Below are positions 1 through 8,569 of a stretch of 12,204 nt of DNA, in pieces; positions within the stretch are counted from its first letter, which is position 1, and each line of letters opens with the position of its first letter. Below the pieces are notes generated by a model. That model saw only the letters and a list, made by a program, of their open reading frames with translations. It made no database searches and had not been told where the DNA came from. Made by a program: the position numbers and the translations under genes. The DNA lies in NCBI GenBank assembly GCA_946187365.1, contig CAMHRD010000012.1, positions 1 through 12,204 of the forward strand, in the 5' to 3' direction. Origin of the DNA: an uncultured Bacteroidales bacterium (lineage in GTDB: Bacteria; Bacteroidota; Bacteroidia; Bacteroidales; UBA932).

Positions 1-1667
1 TCGGAGATGTTGATCATGAAGTCTCCAACGTGTTCGCACTCGTTAATGAGGTCCATATAGTAAACGCCTGTAAGATAGCTGTATGTGTTGTTCTCAAGGT
101 TGAGTAGGTGCTCCTCCTTGAGGGCGTTGCGGTACTCGTTAATCTGCTGCTCAACATCCTGTGCGTTGGCAATGTTGGTGATGGAGTCATAACCTAACTT
201 AAGGTTCTCCTCCATTGCATCAAAGCCGGTGAAGATGAGCTGCATCATGTTGTTGAGTTTGGCAAGCATAACCTCATCAAATGCGGCACCGTGGATGTTG
301 CGTCTCTGGAGTATGCGGCCAAAGTTGAAACCGCTGTCTCCAATGCTCTCCAACTCGCTGATAACCTTGAACATTGCCTGAATGCGGCGGGCAGACTCCT
401 CTGAGAGATCCCACTCAGAAACATCGTTGAGATATTTGGCAATCTCAAACTCAATCTTATCCGTTATCTGCTCGTAATGTTCAAGTTTGTGGTAGAGTTC
501 GTCAAACTTATCAGGGTCTGTAGTGTTCAGACACTCAACGGCATAGTTATACTGCTCACGGCAAATCTGCTCAAAGTGGAGAATCTCTCCTTTGGCCTGC
601 TCAAGTGAAAGCTCTGCGGTAGAGAGCGGACCTCCCTGAATGTACTGCAGGCGGTACCCCTCGTCTTCCGGCTTGCCCGGCAGCAGCTTGGTTACAAACT
701 TCACAATGCGGTTGGTAAAGCCCACTAAAATGGCGGTGTTGCTTACATTGAAGAGGGTATGTACCATCGCGATAGAGCAAAGTATTGAGAAGCTGGAGGC
801 ACTTCCGGAGAGAGGATTGTCCAGCCCAACCGCCATAATCACCTTAGAGACAACCCATAAGAACGGGTGGTATAAGATGAGCACCCATAAGACTCCAAAG
901 AGGTTGAAGAAGGCGTGGCCGGCCGCGGCTCGTCTTGCGGAGATGTTGGCAACGGAGGCGGCTATGTTGGCGGTGAGTGTGGTTCCTATGTTTTCTCCAA
1001 GCACAAGGGCGGCGCCGAGTTCAAAGTTGAGGCCGTTGTTACACATCATAAGTGTCAGTGCCATAGTGGCTGCGGAAGATTGCAGCAGTATGGTGATGAC
1101 GGTTCCAATGAGCACGCAGAGAAGCACGCTCCAGAAACCGTAAACGCTCCAACCGTTTATGAGCTCTTTGGTCTTTTCCAGAATGGCCGGGTCTACAGAG
1201 TTCTGCACCATGCTCAGTCCCAGGAACATAATGGCAAATCCCATAATCATTGAACCAATGGATTTTCTCTTCTTGGATTTGAACATGGTAAGGATAAATC
1301 CAACGGCAATGAGCGGAACGGCAACCGTGGCAATTCCTCCGCGGAAGCCTACCAAAGAGAAGAGCCAGGCAGAAACCGTAGTTCCTATGTTGGCTCCCAT
1401 TATAACTCCTATAGATTGTGCCAGGCTCAAAAGTCCTGCGTTTACGAAACTTACAACCATCAAGGTTGTTGCGGCTGAAGATTGTATGCAGGCGGTAATA
1501 GTGAGACCGGTGAGAATTCTCTTGAATGCATTTGAGGTCATCATTGCCAGGAAACTTCTGAGTTTGTCTCCGGCAACCTTCTGAAGGTTCTCACTCATCA
1601 TTGTCATTCCAAAGAGGAATAGGGCAAGTGAGCCAAACAGTTTGAATAATGATAATGCAATGTTCAT
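1..1667 (-). CDS. Na+/phosphate cotransporter with PhoU-like domain (3' end cut by window)
   Basis: Inner-membrane transporter of the Na/Pi cotransporter (NptA/SLC34-like) family, expected to import inorganic phosphate with sodium. 555 residues are visible from the ATG at 1667. The two inverted family repeats are clear: QSSAATT (62-68) with GANIGTT (91-97), and QSSAATM (196-202) with GENIGTT (224-230). Hydrophobic segments surround them up to about residue 330. Residues about 350-555 are charged and helical, and contain PhoU-type motifs such as ISELESIGD (436-444) and INECEHVGDF (541-550); in this family the PhoU-like part probably senses or regulates. The frame is open to base 1, so the last few dozen residues lie outside the window. 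The gene is divergent from the outer-membrane protein gene at 1740, with 72 bases between them. The family assignment is firm; phosphate as the substrate is inferred from the family. Confidence 0.93.
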   Translation of the reverse strand, partial: MNIALSLFKLFGSLALFLFGMTMMSENLQKVAGDKLRSFLAMMTSNAFKRILTGLTITACIQSSAATTLMVVSFVNAGLLSLAQSIGVIMGANIGTTVSAWLFSLVGFRGGIATVAVPLIAVGFILTMFKSKKRKSIGSMIMGFAIMFLGLSMVQNSVDPAILEKTKELINGWSVYGFWSVLLCVLIGTVITILLQSSAATMALTLMMCNNGLNFELGAALVLGENIGTTLTANIAASVANISARRAAAGHAFFNLFGVLWVLILYHPFLWVVSKVIMAVGLDNPLSGSASSFSILCSIAMVHTLFNVSNTAILVGFTNRIVKFVTKLLPGKPEDEGYRLQYIQGGPLSTAELSLEQAKGEILHFEQICREQYNYAVECLNTTDPDKFDELYHKLEHYEQITDKIEFEIAKYLNDVSEWDLSEESARRIQAMFKVISELESIGDSGFNFGRILQRRNIHGAAFDEVMLAKLNNMMQLIFTGFDAMEENLKLGYDSITNIANAQDVEQQINEYRNALKEEHLLNLENNTYSYLTGVYYMDLINECEHVGDFMINIS

Positions 1668-1672
1668 CTCAA

Positions 1673-1680
1673 CAAATATA
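1673..1680 (-). promoter_or_regulatory. Candidate Bacteroidetes -7 box for the Na/Pi transporter gene
   Basis: Read on the minus strand this is TATATTTG, a perfect match to TAnnTTTG. Only five bases separate it from the ATG at 1667, so a transcript from it would be nearly leaderless. No good -33 TTTG is seen at the right distance. The site is AT-rich, so a chance match is possible. Confidence 0.3.
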
Positions 1681-1741
1681 ATTGTAATAATTGAGCCTTG
1701 AAAATAAAATAGCTATCTTAGTCCCAAATTTTTACAATTAT
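1678..1741. repeat. 10-bp perfect inverted repeat across a divergent intergenic region
   Basis: ATAATTGTAA at 1678-1687 is the exact reverse complement of TTACAATTAT at 1732-1741. The arms are separated by 44 bases and lie close to both divergent start codons; the right arm includes the first two bases of the ATG at 1740. The spacing is too long for a simple operator half-site pair, but could suit two bound dimers. Both arms are AT-rich, so chance is a real alternative. Confidence 0.35.
1691..1721 (+). promoter_or_regulatory. Candidate promoter for the outer-membrane zincin/barrel gene
   Basis: TATCTTAG at 1714-1721 matches the Bacteroidetes -7 consensus TAnnTTTG at all but one position. It has a TTG at 1691-1693 as a -33 candidate, 20 bases upstream. 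The predicted leader is only about 12-15 bases long, and no Shine-Dalgarno sequence precedes the ATG at 1740. Confidence 0.35.
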
Positions 1742-4700
1742 GAGATTTTTAGGAAGAAAGATAATGGCGGTTGCAGCGGTAATGCTGCTGGCAATACCCG
1801 CCTTCTCACAGTTCTATAACATAGGAAACGAGCCTGTAGGGGTTAAGTGGAAGATCTTAAAGTCTGCCCACTTTTCAATTCTCTACCCGGACAGCAGTTC
1901 CGTGGTGAAGCTGAGCCGCTTTGGAGGCAACATTAACGGACAGTTTGGCCGGCAGGCCGCAAGCAAATATCTGGCAATGATGGAGTTGGCTTACGGAGTT
2001 CAGAATGATTCCGTTAAGCTCACCTACGGAATCCCTAAACGATTCCCAACCGTCTTACACCCGTTCAATGCACAGAGCAACGGAGTAACGGTGTGGGCAC
2101 CGCGTCAGATAGACTTCTTTGCTCTTCCGCCAACCTCAATCATCTCCACCGAGCCGTGGGACGTCTCCCTTGCCACTCACGAGGGAAGGCACGCCTGGCA
2201 GATGGCCCACTTTAACCGCGGAATATTTAAGGTGCTCTATTGGTTTGCCGGAGATCAGGTCATTGGAAGTGCAAGCTCTATCTACCCTTCTGTCTGGATG
2301 CTGGAGGGAGACGCCGTTGTGGCAGAGACAGAGATGAGCCGCGGTGGGCGAGGCCGCAGTGCTGCATTCCTTTCCCGTTCTTTACGTTGTATTATTCCCG
2401 ATAGTTCAGCTAACCTCACCAACTACTTCTATGGCAAACAGCGCAGCTGGGACCGCTGGCGCCTTGGCTCTTTAAAGGTATTCTCTCCCAATGCATACGA
2501 TGTGGGATATATGATTAACTCCCTTGCAAGACACAAGAGCGGGGATGTAGATCTCACACATAAAATTCTCAAATACGAAATCAACCACTTCTTTAGCGCA
2601 AACGTTGTAGCCTCCGCCTTTAAGGCCGGAAGCGGCAAGACTCACAGACAGTACGTTGCAGATGACGAGCTCCGTAACTTTATGGAACTCAACTCCAACA
2701 AGGAGTTCATAAAACTTCTGAACAACCTGCGCTCAGAGAATAACTACTCACCGGAGAGTTTGAATGCAAACCCTCTTGCAAGAAGCGGTGAGAAGAGGGG
2801 ATACTTTACAATTTACAAGGCTCCTGTGGAGATTGGAAAAGACTCAGTTGTTGCTGTTGTAGAGGGCTATGGAACAAGCCCTTATCTTGTTCTTATGACA
2901 AAGGAGAACGGAGAGTGGAAGCATAAAATTCTAACCTATTTTGAAGGCACGGAGAATTTCTATTATCACGATGGAGTTTTGTGGAAATCTGAGATTAGGT
3001 CAAACTCCCGCTGGGGACAAATCAAAAGAAGCATTATTGCAGGATACAACATTAAAGAGAAAGAGGATATAGACGTCATTGGAGAGTTTACTTCCAGAGA
3101 GGGCGGCTATCTTAATGAGCCAGCGGTAGTTATGGTGGATGGGCGTCCGGTAATGTATGCCATTACGTATGATCCTTCCACCATGCACGCCTCATCCAAC
3201 ATTACTCCAATCTATTATTTAGATAATGAAAACGAGGATGTCTCTTCTCTTCCGGAATATCCGGTGGAGGGGCAGGCAACTTCCTTTACATCAGTTGGTA
3301 AGGAGATTATCTACACTGTGGTTACGGATGAGGGACTTGCTTTGAAGAAGGCATGGAAAGACGGCGGAAAGTACTTTACCAGAAATCTTATTGAGCCGTC
3401 ATATCATACAATATCCAAACTTAAGAGCAAGGGTAACGAGGTCTTCTTTGTTACCGATTACTTTGGAAACACCAACCTCTGCCGTATGGATGTAACAGAT
3501 TGCAAGATGCGTCTGGCTTCTCTGGCAGATAATATTGATAATTTCTATGTTTCTGATTGCGAGGATGATGTAGTTTACATTTCACGCGGGGTGGGTGACA
3601 AGGGTTGCTTCCCGTTCAAAGAGAAACTTGTAAACGTAGATGTTGCCCCAAGTTTGGAGTTTAACTATCCGCTTGCAGAAGAACTCTCACGCCAGTACAA
3701 TGAGAAGTGGGACAATCCTATAAGCGAGGAGAAAGTTGAGGCCGAGGCAAACAGTTATGTAGAAGAGGATTACAGCCGCATAGGGCACGCCTTCCGTATT
3801 CACTCCTGGTATCCTGCATACACAATGACAACGGGTGAGACATCCGGCAACGAGTTTGTTGAGGAGAGCGGAGTTGGTGTATCATTCTACTCACAGAACA
3901 CTTTGGGTACGGCCAGAGGAATGGCAGCCTATTCATATCAGAGGGCATCACGTTTGGGAACGCCTACAAGGAATCTCCATGCTGCTCACGCAGCATTCTC
4001 ATACTCAGGATGGTACCCTGTTATTGAAGTGGAGGCACACTTCAATGACAAGGCAATGATTTCCAATGACAAATACTCCTTTAGAGGACAGGCTGTAATG
4101 TCTGTTCCGCAGGAGTTTGATCTATTTAAATCTGAGTTGGAGATTGAGCCTTACATTGGCTGGACCTACAGAAATGACGAGTCTATTCCTGAGGTGAACT
4201 TTAACAGAGTAACCTTCCGTCAGATTGAGAGAAACAACTTTGTTGCGGGTCTCAATATTGTTAACGCTATGGATGTGGCTCGTTCTCAGATATATCCTAG
4301 GTTGGGAATAGGCGCAAGCGTTGCGGGAATGTTTAATCTGGACGGAGGTAACAACTTTGGAAATGTCTATGCCGGAATGCTTTTGGGTTACCTGCCGGGC
4401 TTTGGATTTAACCACGGATTGAGACTTACCGCCGGCTATCAGAGACAGGATGTAGAGGGCAAAACTCTATGGATGGACAACCTTCTCTCCATGCCGAGAG
4501 GTTTTACAGAGGATTTCTATGGCCGCAACTATTTCCGTGCAACGGCAGACTATGCAATTCCAATCTACCTTGGAGATGTAAGTTTGGGCTTCTTTGCATA
4601 CCTCAAACAACTTAAAGTTATTCCGTTCTTTGATTACGGAAGAGTGGAGATTCCTCACACTATCAGTCAGTTCAATAATACTATGGTGTGGAATTGGCAC

Positions 4701-4892
4701 AACCGTTTCTCTTACGGAGCAGACGTTACAATAGTTGGAAACTTCTTCAGGATTGGCTTCCCGTTGGAGATAGGAATACGTTATGCAAGAACCAACAAGC
4801 CGGGAGATATGGGTAATGCAACTCCGGCAATTTATGACGGAAACAACCGTAAAGATTACATAGGACTTTTATTCGGAATCTCCTTCAGATAG
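1740..4892 (+). CDS. Exported HExxH zincin - beta-propeller - outer-membrane beta-barrel protein
   Basis: 1050-residue protein of unknown specific role. A signal peptide is visible at residues 1-23 (basic start, hydrophobic core MAVAAVMLLAIP, probable cleavage AFS|Q). Residues about 25-330 look like a peptidase-MA-type gluzincin: HEGRH at 147-151 fits HExxH, and WMLEGDAVVAET at 186-197 supplies the likely glutamate ligand E189, in the usual W-x-x-EG-x-A setting. Residues about 345-650 carry repeated short strand-like units that suggest a TolB-like propeller (weak, by eye). From about 710 to the end, alternating aromatic/polar strands and the ending YIGLLFGISFR look like an Omp85/surface-antigen-type barrel. 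I infer an outer-membrane protein with a periplasmic or surface metallopeptidase-like domain; activity is unproven. Its 3' end overlaps uvrC by 24 bases on the opposite strand. Confidence 0.75.
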   Translation: MRFLGRKIMAVAAVMLLAIPAFSQFYNIGNEPVGVKWKILKSAHFSILYPDSSSVVKLSRFGGNINGQFGRQAASKYLAMMELAYGVQNDSVKLTYGIPKRFPTVLHPFNAQSNGVTVWAPRQIDFFALPPTSIISTEPWDVSLATHEGRHAWQMAHFNRGIFKVLYWFAGDQVIGSASSIYPSVWMLEGDAVVAETEMSRGGRGRSAAFLSRSLRCIIPDSSANLTNYFYGKQRSWDRWRLGSLKVFSPNAYDVGYMINSLARHKSGDVDLTHKILKYEINHFFSANVVASAFKAGSGKTHRQYVADDELRNFMELNSNKEFIKLLNNLRSENNYSPESLNANPLARSGEKRGYFTIYKAPVEIGKDSVVAVVEGYGTSPYLVLMTKENGEWKHKILTYFEGTENFYYHDGVLWKSEIRSNSRWGQIKRSIIAGYNIKEKEDIDVIGEFTSREGGYLNEPAVVMVDGRPVMYAITYDPSTMHASSNITPIYYLDNENEDVSSLPEYPVEGQATSFTSVGKEIIYTVVTDEGLALKKAWKDGGKYFTRNLIEPSYHTISKLKSKGNEVFFVTDYFGNTNLCRMDVTDCKMRLASLADNIDNFYVSDCEDDVVYISRGVGDKGCFPFKEKLVNVDVAPSLEFNYPLAEELSRQYNEKWDNPISEEKVEAEANSYVEEDYSRIGHAFRIHSWYPAYTMTTGETSGNEFVEESGVGVSFYSQNTLGTARGMAAYSYQRASRLGTPTRNLHAAHAAFSYSGWYPVIEVEAHFNDKAMISNDKYSFRGQAVMSVPQEFDLFKSELEIEPYIGWTYRNDESIPEVNFNRVTFRQIERNNFVAGLNIVNAMDVARSQIYPRLGIGASVAGMFNLDGGNNFGNVYAGMLLGYLPGFGFNHGLRLTAGYQRQDVEGKTLWMDNLLSMPRGFTEDFYGRNYFRATADYAIPIYLGDVSLGFFAYLKQLKVIPFFDYGRVEIPHTISQFNNTMVWNWHNRFSYGADVTIVGNFFRIGFPLEIGIRYARTNKPGDMGNATPAIYDGNNRKDYIGLLFGISFR

Positions 4893-6755
4893 AAAGTGGT
4901 TGGAGATTTTCTTGGCGTAGGATTTTCCTACCACAGATGAGAGTTCCTCAAAACTTGCCCTCTTAACTCTTGCAACGCTGCGGAAGTGTTGCAGGAGTTT
5001 TTGTATGGTAGCCTCTCCAATGCCCTTTATCTCAGTAAGTTCAGACTTTATCTGACCTTTGCTTCTGAGGCTTCTGTGGAAGGTGATTCCAAAACGGTGA
5101 GCCTCATCTCTGAGTTGCATAATGAGTTTCAAAGAAGGAGAGTTTTTATCTAGGAACAACGGGTTAGGATCTCCGGGGCGCATGAGTTCTTCCAGCCTCT
5201 TTGCTATGCCAATGATTGGAAGTTTCTTCTCAAGGCCCAACTCCGTAAGTGCCTGGTATGCAAAGTCTAACTGGCCACGGCCTCCGTCCACAACTACAAG
5301 GTTTGGAAGAGGTTCTCCCTCATTAAGCAGTCTGGAATATCTGCGGAAAACCACCTCGTGCATGGAGGCAAAATCGTTTGCTCCAACAACCGTTTTTATA
5401 TTGAACTTGCGGTAATCTTTCTTGGACGGCTTGCCGTTCTTGAAGACAACGCATGAGGCTACTGGGTTGGTACCCTGCATGTTAGAGTTGTCAAAGCACT
5501 CAATGTGAACGGGGTATTCCTTAAGGTGAAGGTCTCTTTTGAGCATCTCAACGCCAATGGACTTTTTCTCATCGGGATTCTTAAGAGCCTCCTGCTTAAG
5601 GGCTTGCAGCATAAATTCGCGAGCGTTTTTGGTAGAGAGTTCCAAAAGGGAGAGTTTGTCTCCACGCATCGGGATATGAATCTCATGCTCTGAAGAGAGT
5701 ATTCCGCCGGCCGGCATAAACGGCACAAGGATTTGACGGCAAGGCTTTTCTCCCGCCTCTGCGAGTATATTGTAAACGCTTAGTATAAAGTGGGTTAAAG
5801 CCTCCTCGTGCTCTGAGGAAATCTCTCCGTTGCTGAGGTCTTCCGCCGTCTTTAGTTCCAGATTGAGCACTCTGGTTATGCAGCCGTTGGTCACCCTCAT
5901 AAAGTTGCCGAACGCGGAGGCGCTCTTGCTCTTCTCGCTTACCTTGTCCGTAAAGAGAATTGAGAATACATCAAGGTTGGTGAGATTGGCCTGAACAATG
6001 AGAGATTTGTTGTAGTGCGCTCCCAAAAGTTCCATCCTCTCCTTGTAAAGTTGCGCCTCCTCAAAGTTCAGTGAATCAGAGGCCTGCATCATCTTCTCCT
6101 TAAAGAGGCGTATCATCTGGGAACTGTTACCCTTAAGGATGTTCTTCACCGCTTCAATATTCTCCGCATACTCCTCCTCGCTTATTTTTCCAATGCACGG
6201 CGCATCACATTTATGAATATGCCAGTTAAGACACTCCTTAAATTTCCCCGCTGCAATATCCTCCCTGTTCAGCTTCAGAGAGCAGGTTCTCAGACGGAAG
6301 AGCGTGTGAAACATATCTATCAACTGATGCGCGTAAGTTGCTGAACTGTAAGGCCCAAAGTAGAGAGAGCCGTCTCTTGTCACTCGCCTTGTGATAAATA
6401 CTCTTGGGAAAGGTTCCGCCTTTATGCAAATCCACGGATAGGTTTTGCTGTCTTTGAGCATAATGTTGTAACGGGGCTGGTTCTCCTTAATGAGATTGTT
6501 CTCCAAAAGGAAGGCATCCTGCTCGTTTTCCACCACCGTGTACTCAACGTTTGCAATCTTGCTGACAAGCACCTGAGTCTTGGCGTTCAGGCGGCTCTCC
6601 GGAACAAAGTAGGAGGAGACCCTCTTCTTCAGATTTTTTGCCTTTCCCACATAGATTATCTTCCCCGTAGAGTCTAAAAACCTATAGACACCGGGAAGGA
6701 AAGGGAGTAGGGGCAGAATCTCCTTTTTTATTCTATCTTTGTCTAGAATTTGCAT
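4869..6755 (-). CDS. uvrC: UvrABC system protein C (excinuclease subunit)
   Basis: Nucleotide excision repair nuclease that cuts on both sides of a lesion after UvrA/UvrB loading. It has 628 residues, close to the usual 600-630. The GIY-YIG domain is at about 17-95 (PGVYRF at 21-26, YVGKAKNLKKR at 35-45). Four cysteines at 158, 175, 183 and 187 fall where the E. coli protein is reported to hold an Fe-S cluster. The UVR (UvrB-binding) motif is at about 216-246. The RNase-H-like nuclease has D422 (ECFDNSN), D490 (VVVDGGRGQ) and probably H553 (DEAHRFG). Tandem helix-hairpin-helix motifs are at about 572-622 (EIKGIGEATI). The frame stays open for another 409 codons upstream, but that stretch is antisense to the acyltransferase gene. 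MQILDKDR at 6755 is the start that fits the family. All key residues are present. Confidence 0.97.
   Translation of the reverse strand: MQILDKDRIKKEILPLLPFLPGVYRFLDSTGKIIYVGKAKNLKKRVSSYFVPESRLNAKTQVLVSKIANVEYTVVENEQDAFLLENNLIKENQPRYNIMLKDSKTYPWICIKAEPFPRVFITRRVTRDGSLYFGPYSSATYAHQLIDMFHTLFRLRTCSLKLNREDIAAGKFKECLNWHIHKCDAPCIGKISEEEYAENIEAVKNILKGNSSQMIRLFKEKMMQASDSLNFEEAQLYKERMELLGAHYNKSLIVQANLTNLDVFSILFTDKVSEKSKSASAFGNFMRVTNGCITRVLNLELKTAEDLSNGEISSEHEEALTHFILSVYNILAEAGEKPCRQILVPFMPAGGILSSEHEIHIPMRGDKLSLLELSTKNAREFMLQALKQEALKNPDEKKSIGVEMLKRDLHLKEYPVHIECFDNSNMQGTNPVASCVVFKNGKPSKKDYRKFNIKTVVGANDFASMHEVVFRRYSRLLNEGEPLPNLVVVDGGRGQLDFAYQALTELGLEKKLPIIGIAKRLEELMRPGDPNPLFLDKNSPSLKLIMQLRDEAHRFGITFHRSLRSKGQIKSELTEIKGIGEATIQKLLQHFRSVARVKRASFEELSSVVGKSYAKKISNHFLSEGDSE
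6734..6741 (+). promoter_or_regulatory. Candidate -7 box for the bifunctional acyltransferase gene
   Basis: TATCTTTG is a perfect TAnnTTTG match, 20 bases before the ATG at 6762, and lies inside the first codons of uvrC on the other strand. No clear -33 TTTG is seen at the matching distance. Confidence 0.5.
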
Positions 6756-6761
6756 AAGCAG

Positions 6762-8549
6762 ATGTGTGCAAAAGTAAACAATAAAAACGAACTGAAGAAC
6801 TCGCTGAGTATTCCGGGTTTTGCGGGCAGAGTGCTCTCCGGCCTTACTATGAAAGTTGCGGGGTTTGACAAGTTCAATGAGGTTTACAAACACATCTCCC
6901 AGTACGAGGGGGTGGAGTTTGCTACAAAACTCATTGAATATCTTGGGATTACCATTAATCTCAATGAAGAGACCCTGGCCAATATTCCTAAAGAGGGTCC
7001 GGTGATCTTTACTGCCAACCACCCTTTTGGCGCTCTGGACGGCATGGCCGCGCTGAGCGTTCTGGGTAAGGTAAGACCGGATCTTAAGATACTTACCAAC
7101 CTTATCCTGGCCAAGATTCCAAACACCAAGGAGAACTTCATAGCGGGTACCACAACCTACGGCTTTGGAAAGATTGAGACAGGCTCCATATCCGGTTTCA
7201 GGGCTGCAGAGGAGCATCTGACCAAGGGCGGTGCACTGGTACTTTTCCCGGCCGGAGAGGTCTCCACATACAACACCCAGGGAAGGGTTGTAGAGGATAA
7301 GCAGTGGTACATATTGCTCGCCCGTCAGATTCGTAAATCCGGAGCTCCGGTTATTCCGGTATACTTCCACGGCCACAACTCCAAGTATTTCCAGTTCCTC
7401 TCCAAGATAAGCACCAAACTGAGTGACCTCCGCCTTACCAACGAGATGTTGGACAAGAAGGGCAAGGAGATAAAGATGAGAGTGGGCTCCATAATCAACA
7501 CCCAGGAGCTTGAAAAACAGAAAGATGACCGTGCGGTGGCTCACTATCTGAGAAGCCGCTCCTATATGCTGGAGGCAGATGTTGAGGAGAAGGACAAGAG
7601 TTTCTACACCACAGAGGTAATACCTCCGGTAGATGTTAATCTTCTGCTTAAAGAGCTGGATGCCAACCAAAAAGACCACCTCTTTGATGTTGGCGAGACC
7701 TCCTGCTATCTTCTTGATAAGCAGAACATTCCTAACCTCATGCGTGAGATTGCCCGCAAGAGGGAGGAGGCTTTCCGTGCCGTTGGAGAGGGTACCAACC
7801 TCACAATGGATACGGACTCGTATGATGATTACTACAAGCACCTCATCCTCTGGAATACCAGAGAGAAGGCGCTGGTGGGAGCATACCGTCTGGGCCTTGG
7901 AAATGAGATTCTCAAAACCAAGGGCATACACGGTTTCTATGCAGATATGCTCTTCCGTTACAATGATACAGAAGAGGCCCACCAGCTTCTATCAAAGTGC
8001 GTGGAGTTGGGACGCTCCTTTGTAAGCGTTGAACATCAAAAAGATACGCTGGCTCTGATGCTCCTCTTTAAGGGGCTGCTCCATACAATGATGAGATACC
8101 CTGAGTACCGCTACCTCATTGGCCCAGTAAGTATAAGTTCTTGGTATCCTATGCTTTACAGAAGCTTAATGGTTCACTACCTAAGAGAGCATCACTGCAC
8201 TCCGGGCTACAAGAATCTGGTAAATCCGGTTCATCCGTTTGTTCCGGACTTTGGCAGAGTGGATGTGAACGCACTGCTCTACGGCAAGACTACCAACCTT
8301 GAAACCTTTGACCGCTTCCTGCTCCGTATGAGCGGAGGCCAGTACCGCTTGCCTGCATTGGTGAAGAAGTACATCAAACTTGGAGCAAAGATTATTGACT
8401 ACAATGTGGACCCTGATTTTCACGATTGTCTTGATGGTCTTATCCTTCTGGCTCTTGAGGATATGCCTACAGATGAGGTAGATACGCTATCTAAAGACTT
8501 TGCAGACCGCACACCGGTCTACCGCCGTTTCTACGGTGCTAACTTGTAA
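6762..8549 (+). CDS. Bifunctional PlsC-like / GNAT acyltransferase, OlsF-like aminolipid synthase
   Basis: 595 residues with two acyltransferase modules. The first, about 30-270, is PlsC-like with NHPFGALD (86-93, catalytic H87 and D93) and FPAGEVS (162-168). The second, about 295-500, resembles the OlsB/hemolysin-type GNAT N-acyltransferase family, with GAYRLGLGNEI (373-383), ELGRSFV and a later IGPVSISSWY stretch. The same order is known in OlsF, where the C-terminal part N-acylates ornithine with a 3-hydroxyacyl chain and the N-terminal part adds the second, ester-linked chain. In Bacteroides the equivalent glycine-lipid enzymes GlsB and GlsA are separate proteins. The amino acid used here (ornithine, glycine or other) cannot be read from sequence. 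The frame is open back to a TTG at 6750, but the ATG at 6762 suits the promoter and avoids the uvrC start. It ends 12 bases from the convergent rnpA-yidD gene. Confidence 0.85.
   Translation: MCAKVNNKNELKNSLSIPGFAGRVLSGLTMKVAGFDKFNEVYKHISQYEGVEFATKLIEYLGITINLNEETLANIPKEGPVIFTANHPFGALDGMAALSVLGKVRPDLKILTNLILAKIPNTKENFIAGTTTYGFGKIETGSISGFRAAEEHLTKGGALVLFPAGEVSTYNTQGRVVEDKQWYILLARQIRKSGAPVIPVYFHGHNSKYFQFLSKISTKLSDLRLTNEMLDKKGKEIKMRVGSIINTQELEKQKDDRAVAHYLRSRSYMLEADVEEKDKSFYTTEVIPPVDVNLLLKELDANQKDHLFDVGETSCYLLDKQNIPNLMREIARKREEAFRAVGEGTNLTMDTDSYDDYYKHLILWNTREKALVGAYRLGLGNEILKTKGIHGFYADMLFRYNDTEEAHQLLSKCVELGRSFVSVEHQKDTLALMLLFKGLLHTMMRYPEYRYLIGPVSISSWYPMLYRSLMVHYLREHHCTPGYKNLVNPVHPFVPDFGRVDVNALLYGKTTNLETFDRFLLRMSGGQYRLPALVKKYIKLGAKIIDYNVDPDFHDCLDGLILLALEDMPTDEVDTLSKDFADRTPVYRRFYGANL
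6769..6776 (-). promoter_or_regulatory. Candidate -7 box for uvrC
   Basis: Read on the minus strand this is TACTTTTG, a perfect TAnnTTTG match, 13 bases before the uvrC ATG at 6755. It lies within codons 3-5 of the divergent acyltransferase gene, so the two promoters cross each other. The -33 element is not convincing. Confidence 0.45.
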
Positions 8550-8569
8550 TACCATCCGCCCCTATGGTA
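8550..8569. repeat. Short hairpin between two convergent genes
   Basis: TACCAT at 8550-8555 and ATGGTA at 8564-8569 form a 6-bp stem with an 8-base loop. It covers the 12-base gap between the convergent stop codons and includes the stop of the rnpA-yidD gene. It could help end transcription from both sides, but it is not GC-rich and has no T run, so it is not a typical intrinsic terminator. Confidence 0.2.

Noticed and set aside
640..1584. Several plus-strand open frames of 112-167 residues
   Set aside because: They lie antisense to the clear Na/Pi cotransporter frame, which runs unbroken from 1667 to base 1 with both family repeats.
6750..6761. TTG start giving four extra residues to the acyltransferase
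   Set aside because: It would overlap the uvrC start codon, and the nearby ATG at 6762 suits the promoter spacing better.
6756..7982. A 409-codon stop-free extension upstream of UvrC on the minus strand
   Set aside because: It is antisense to the well-supported acyltransferase gene, has no recognisable domain, and UvrC proteins start at MQILDKDR-like positions. It is a shadow of the other strand.
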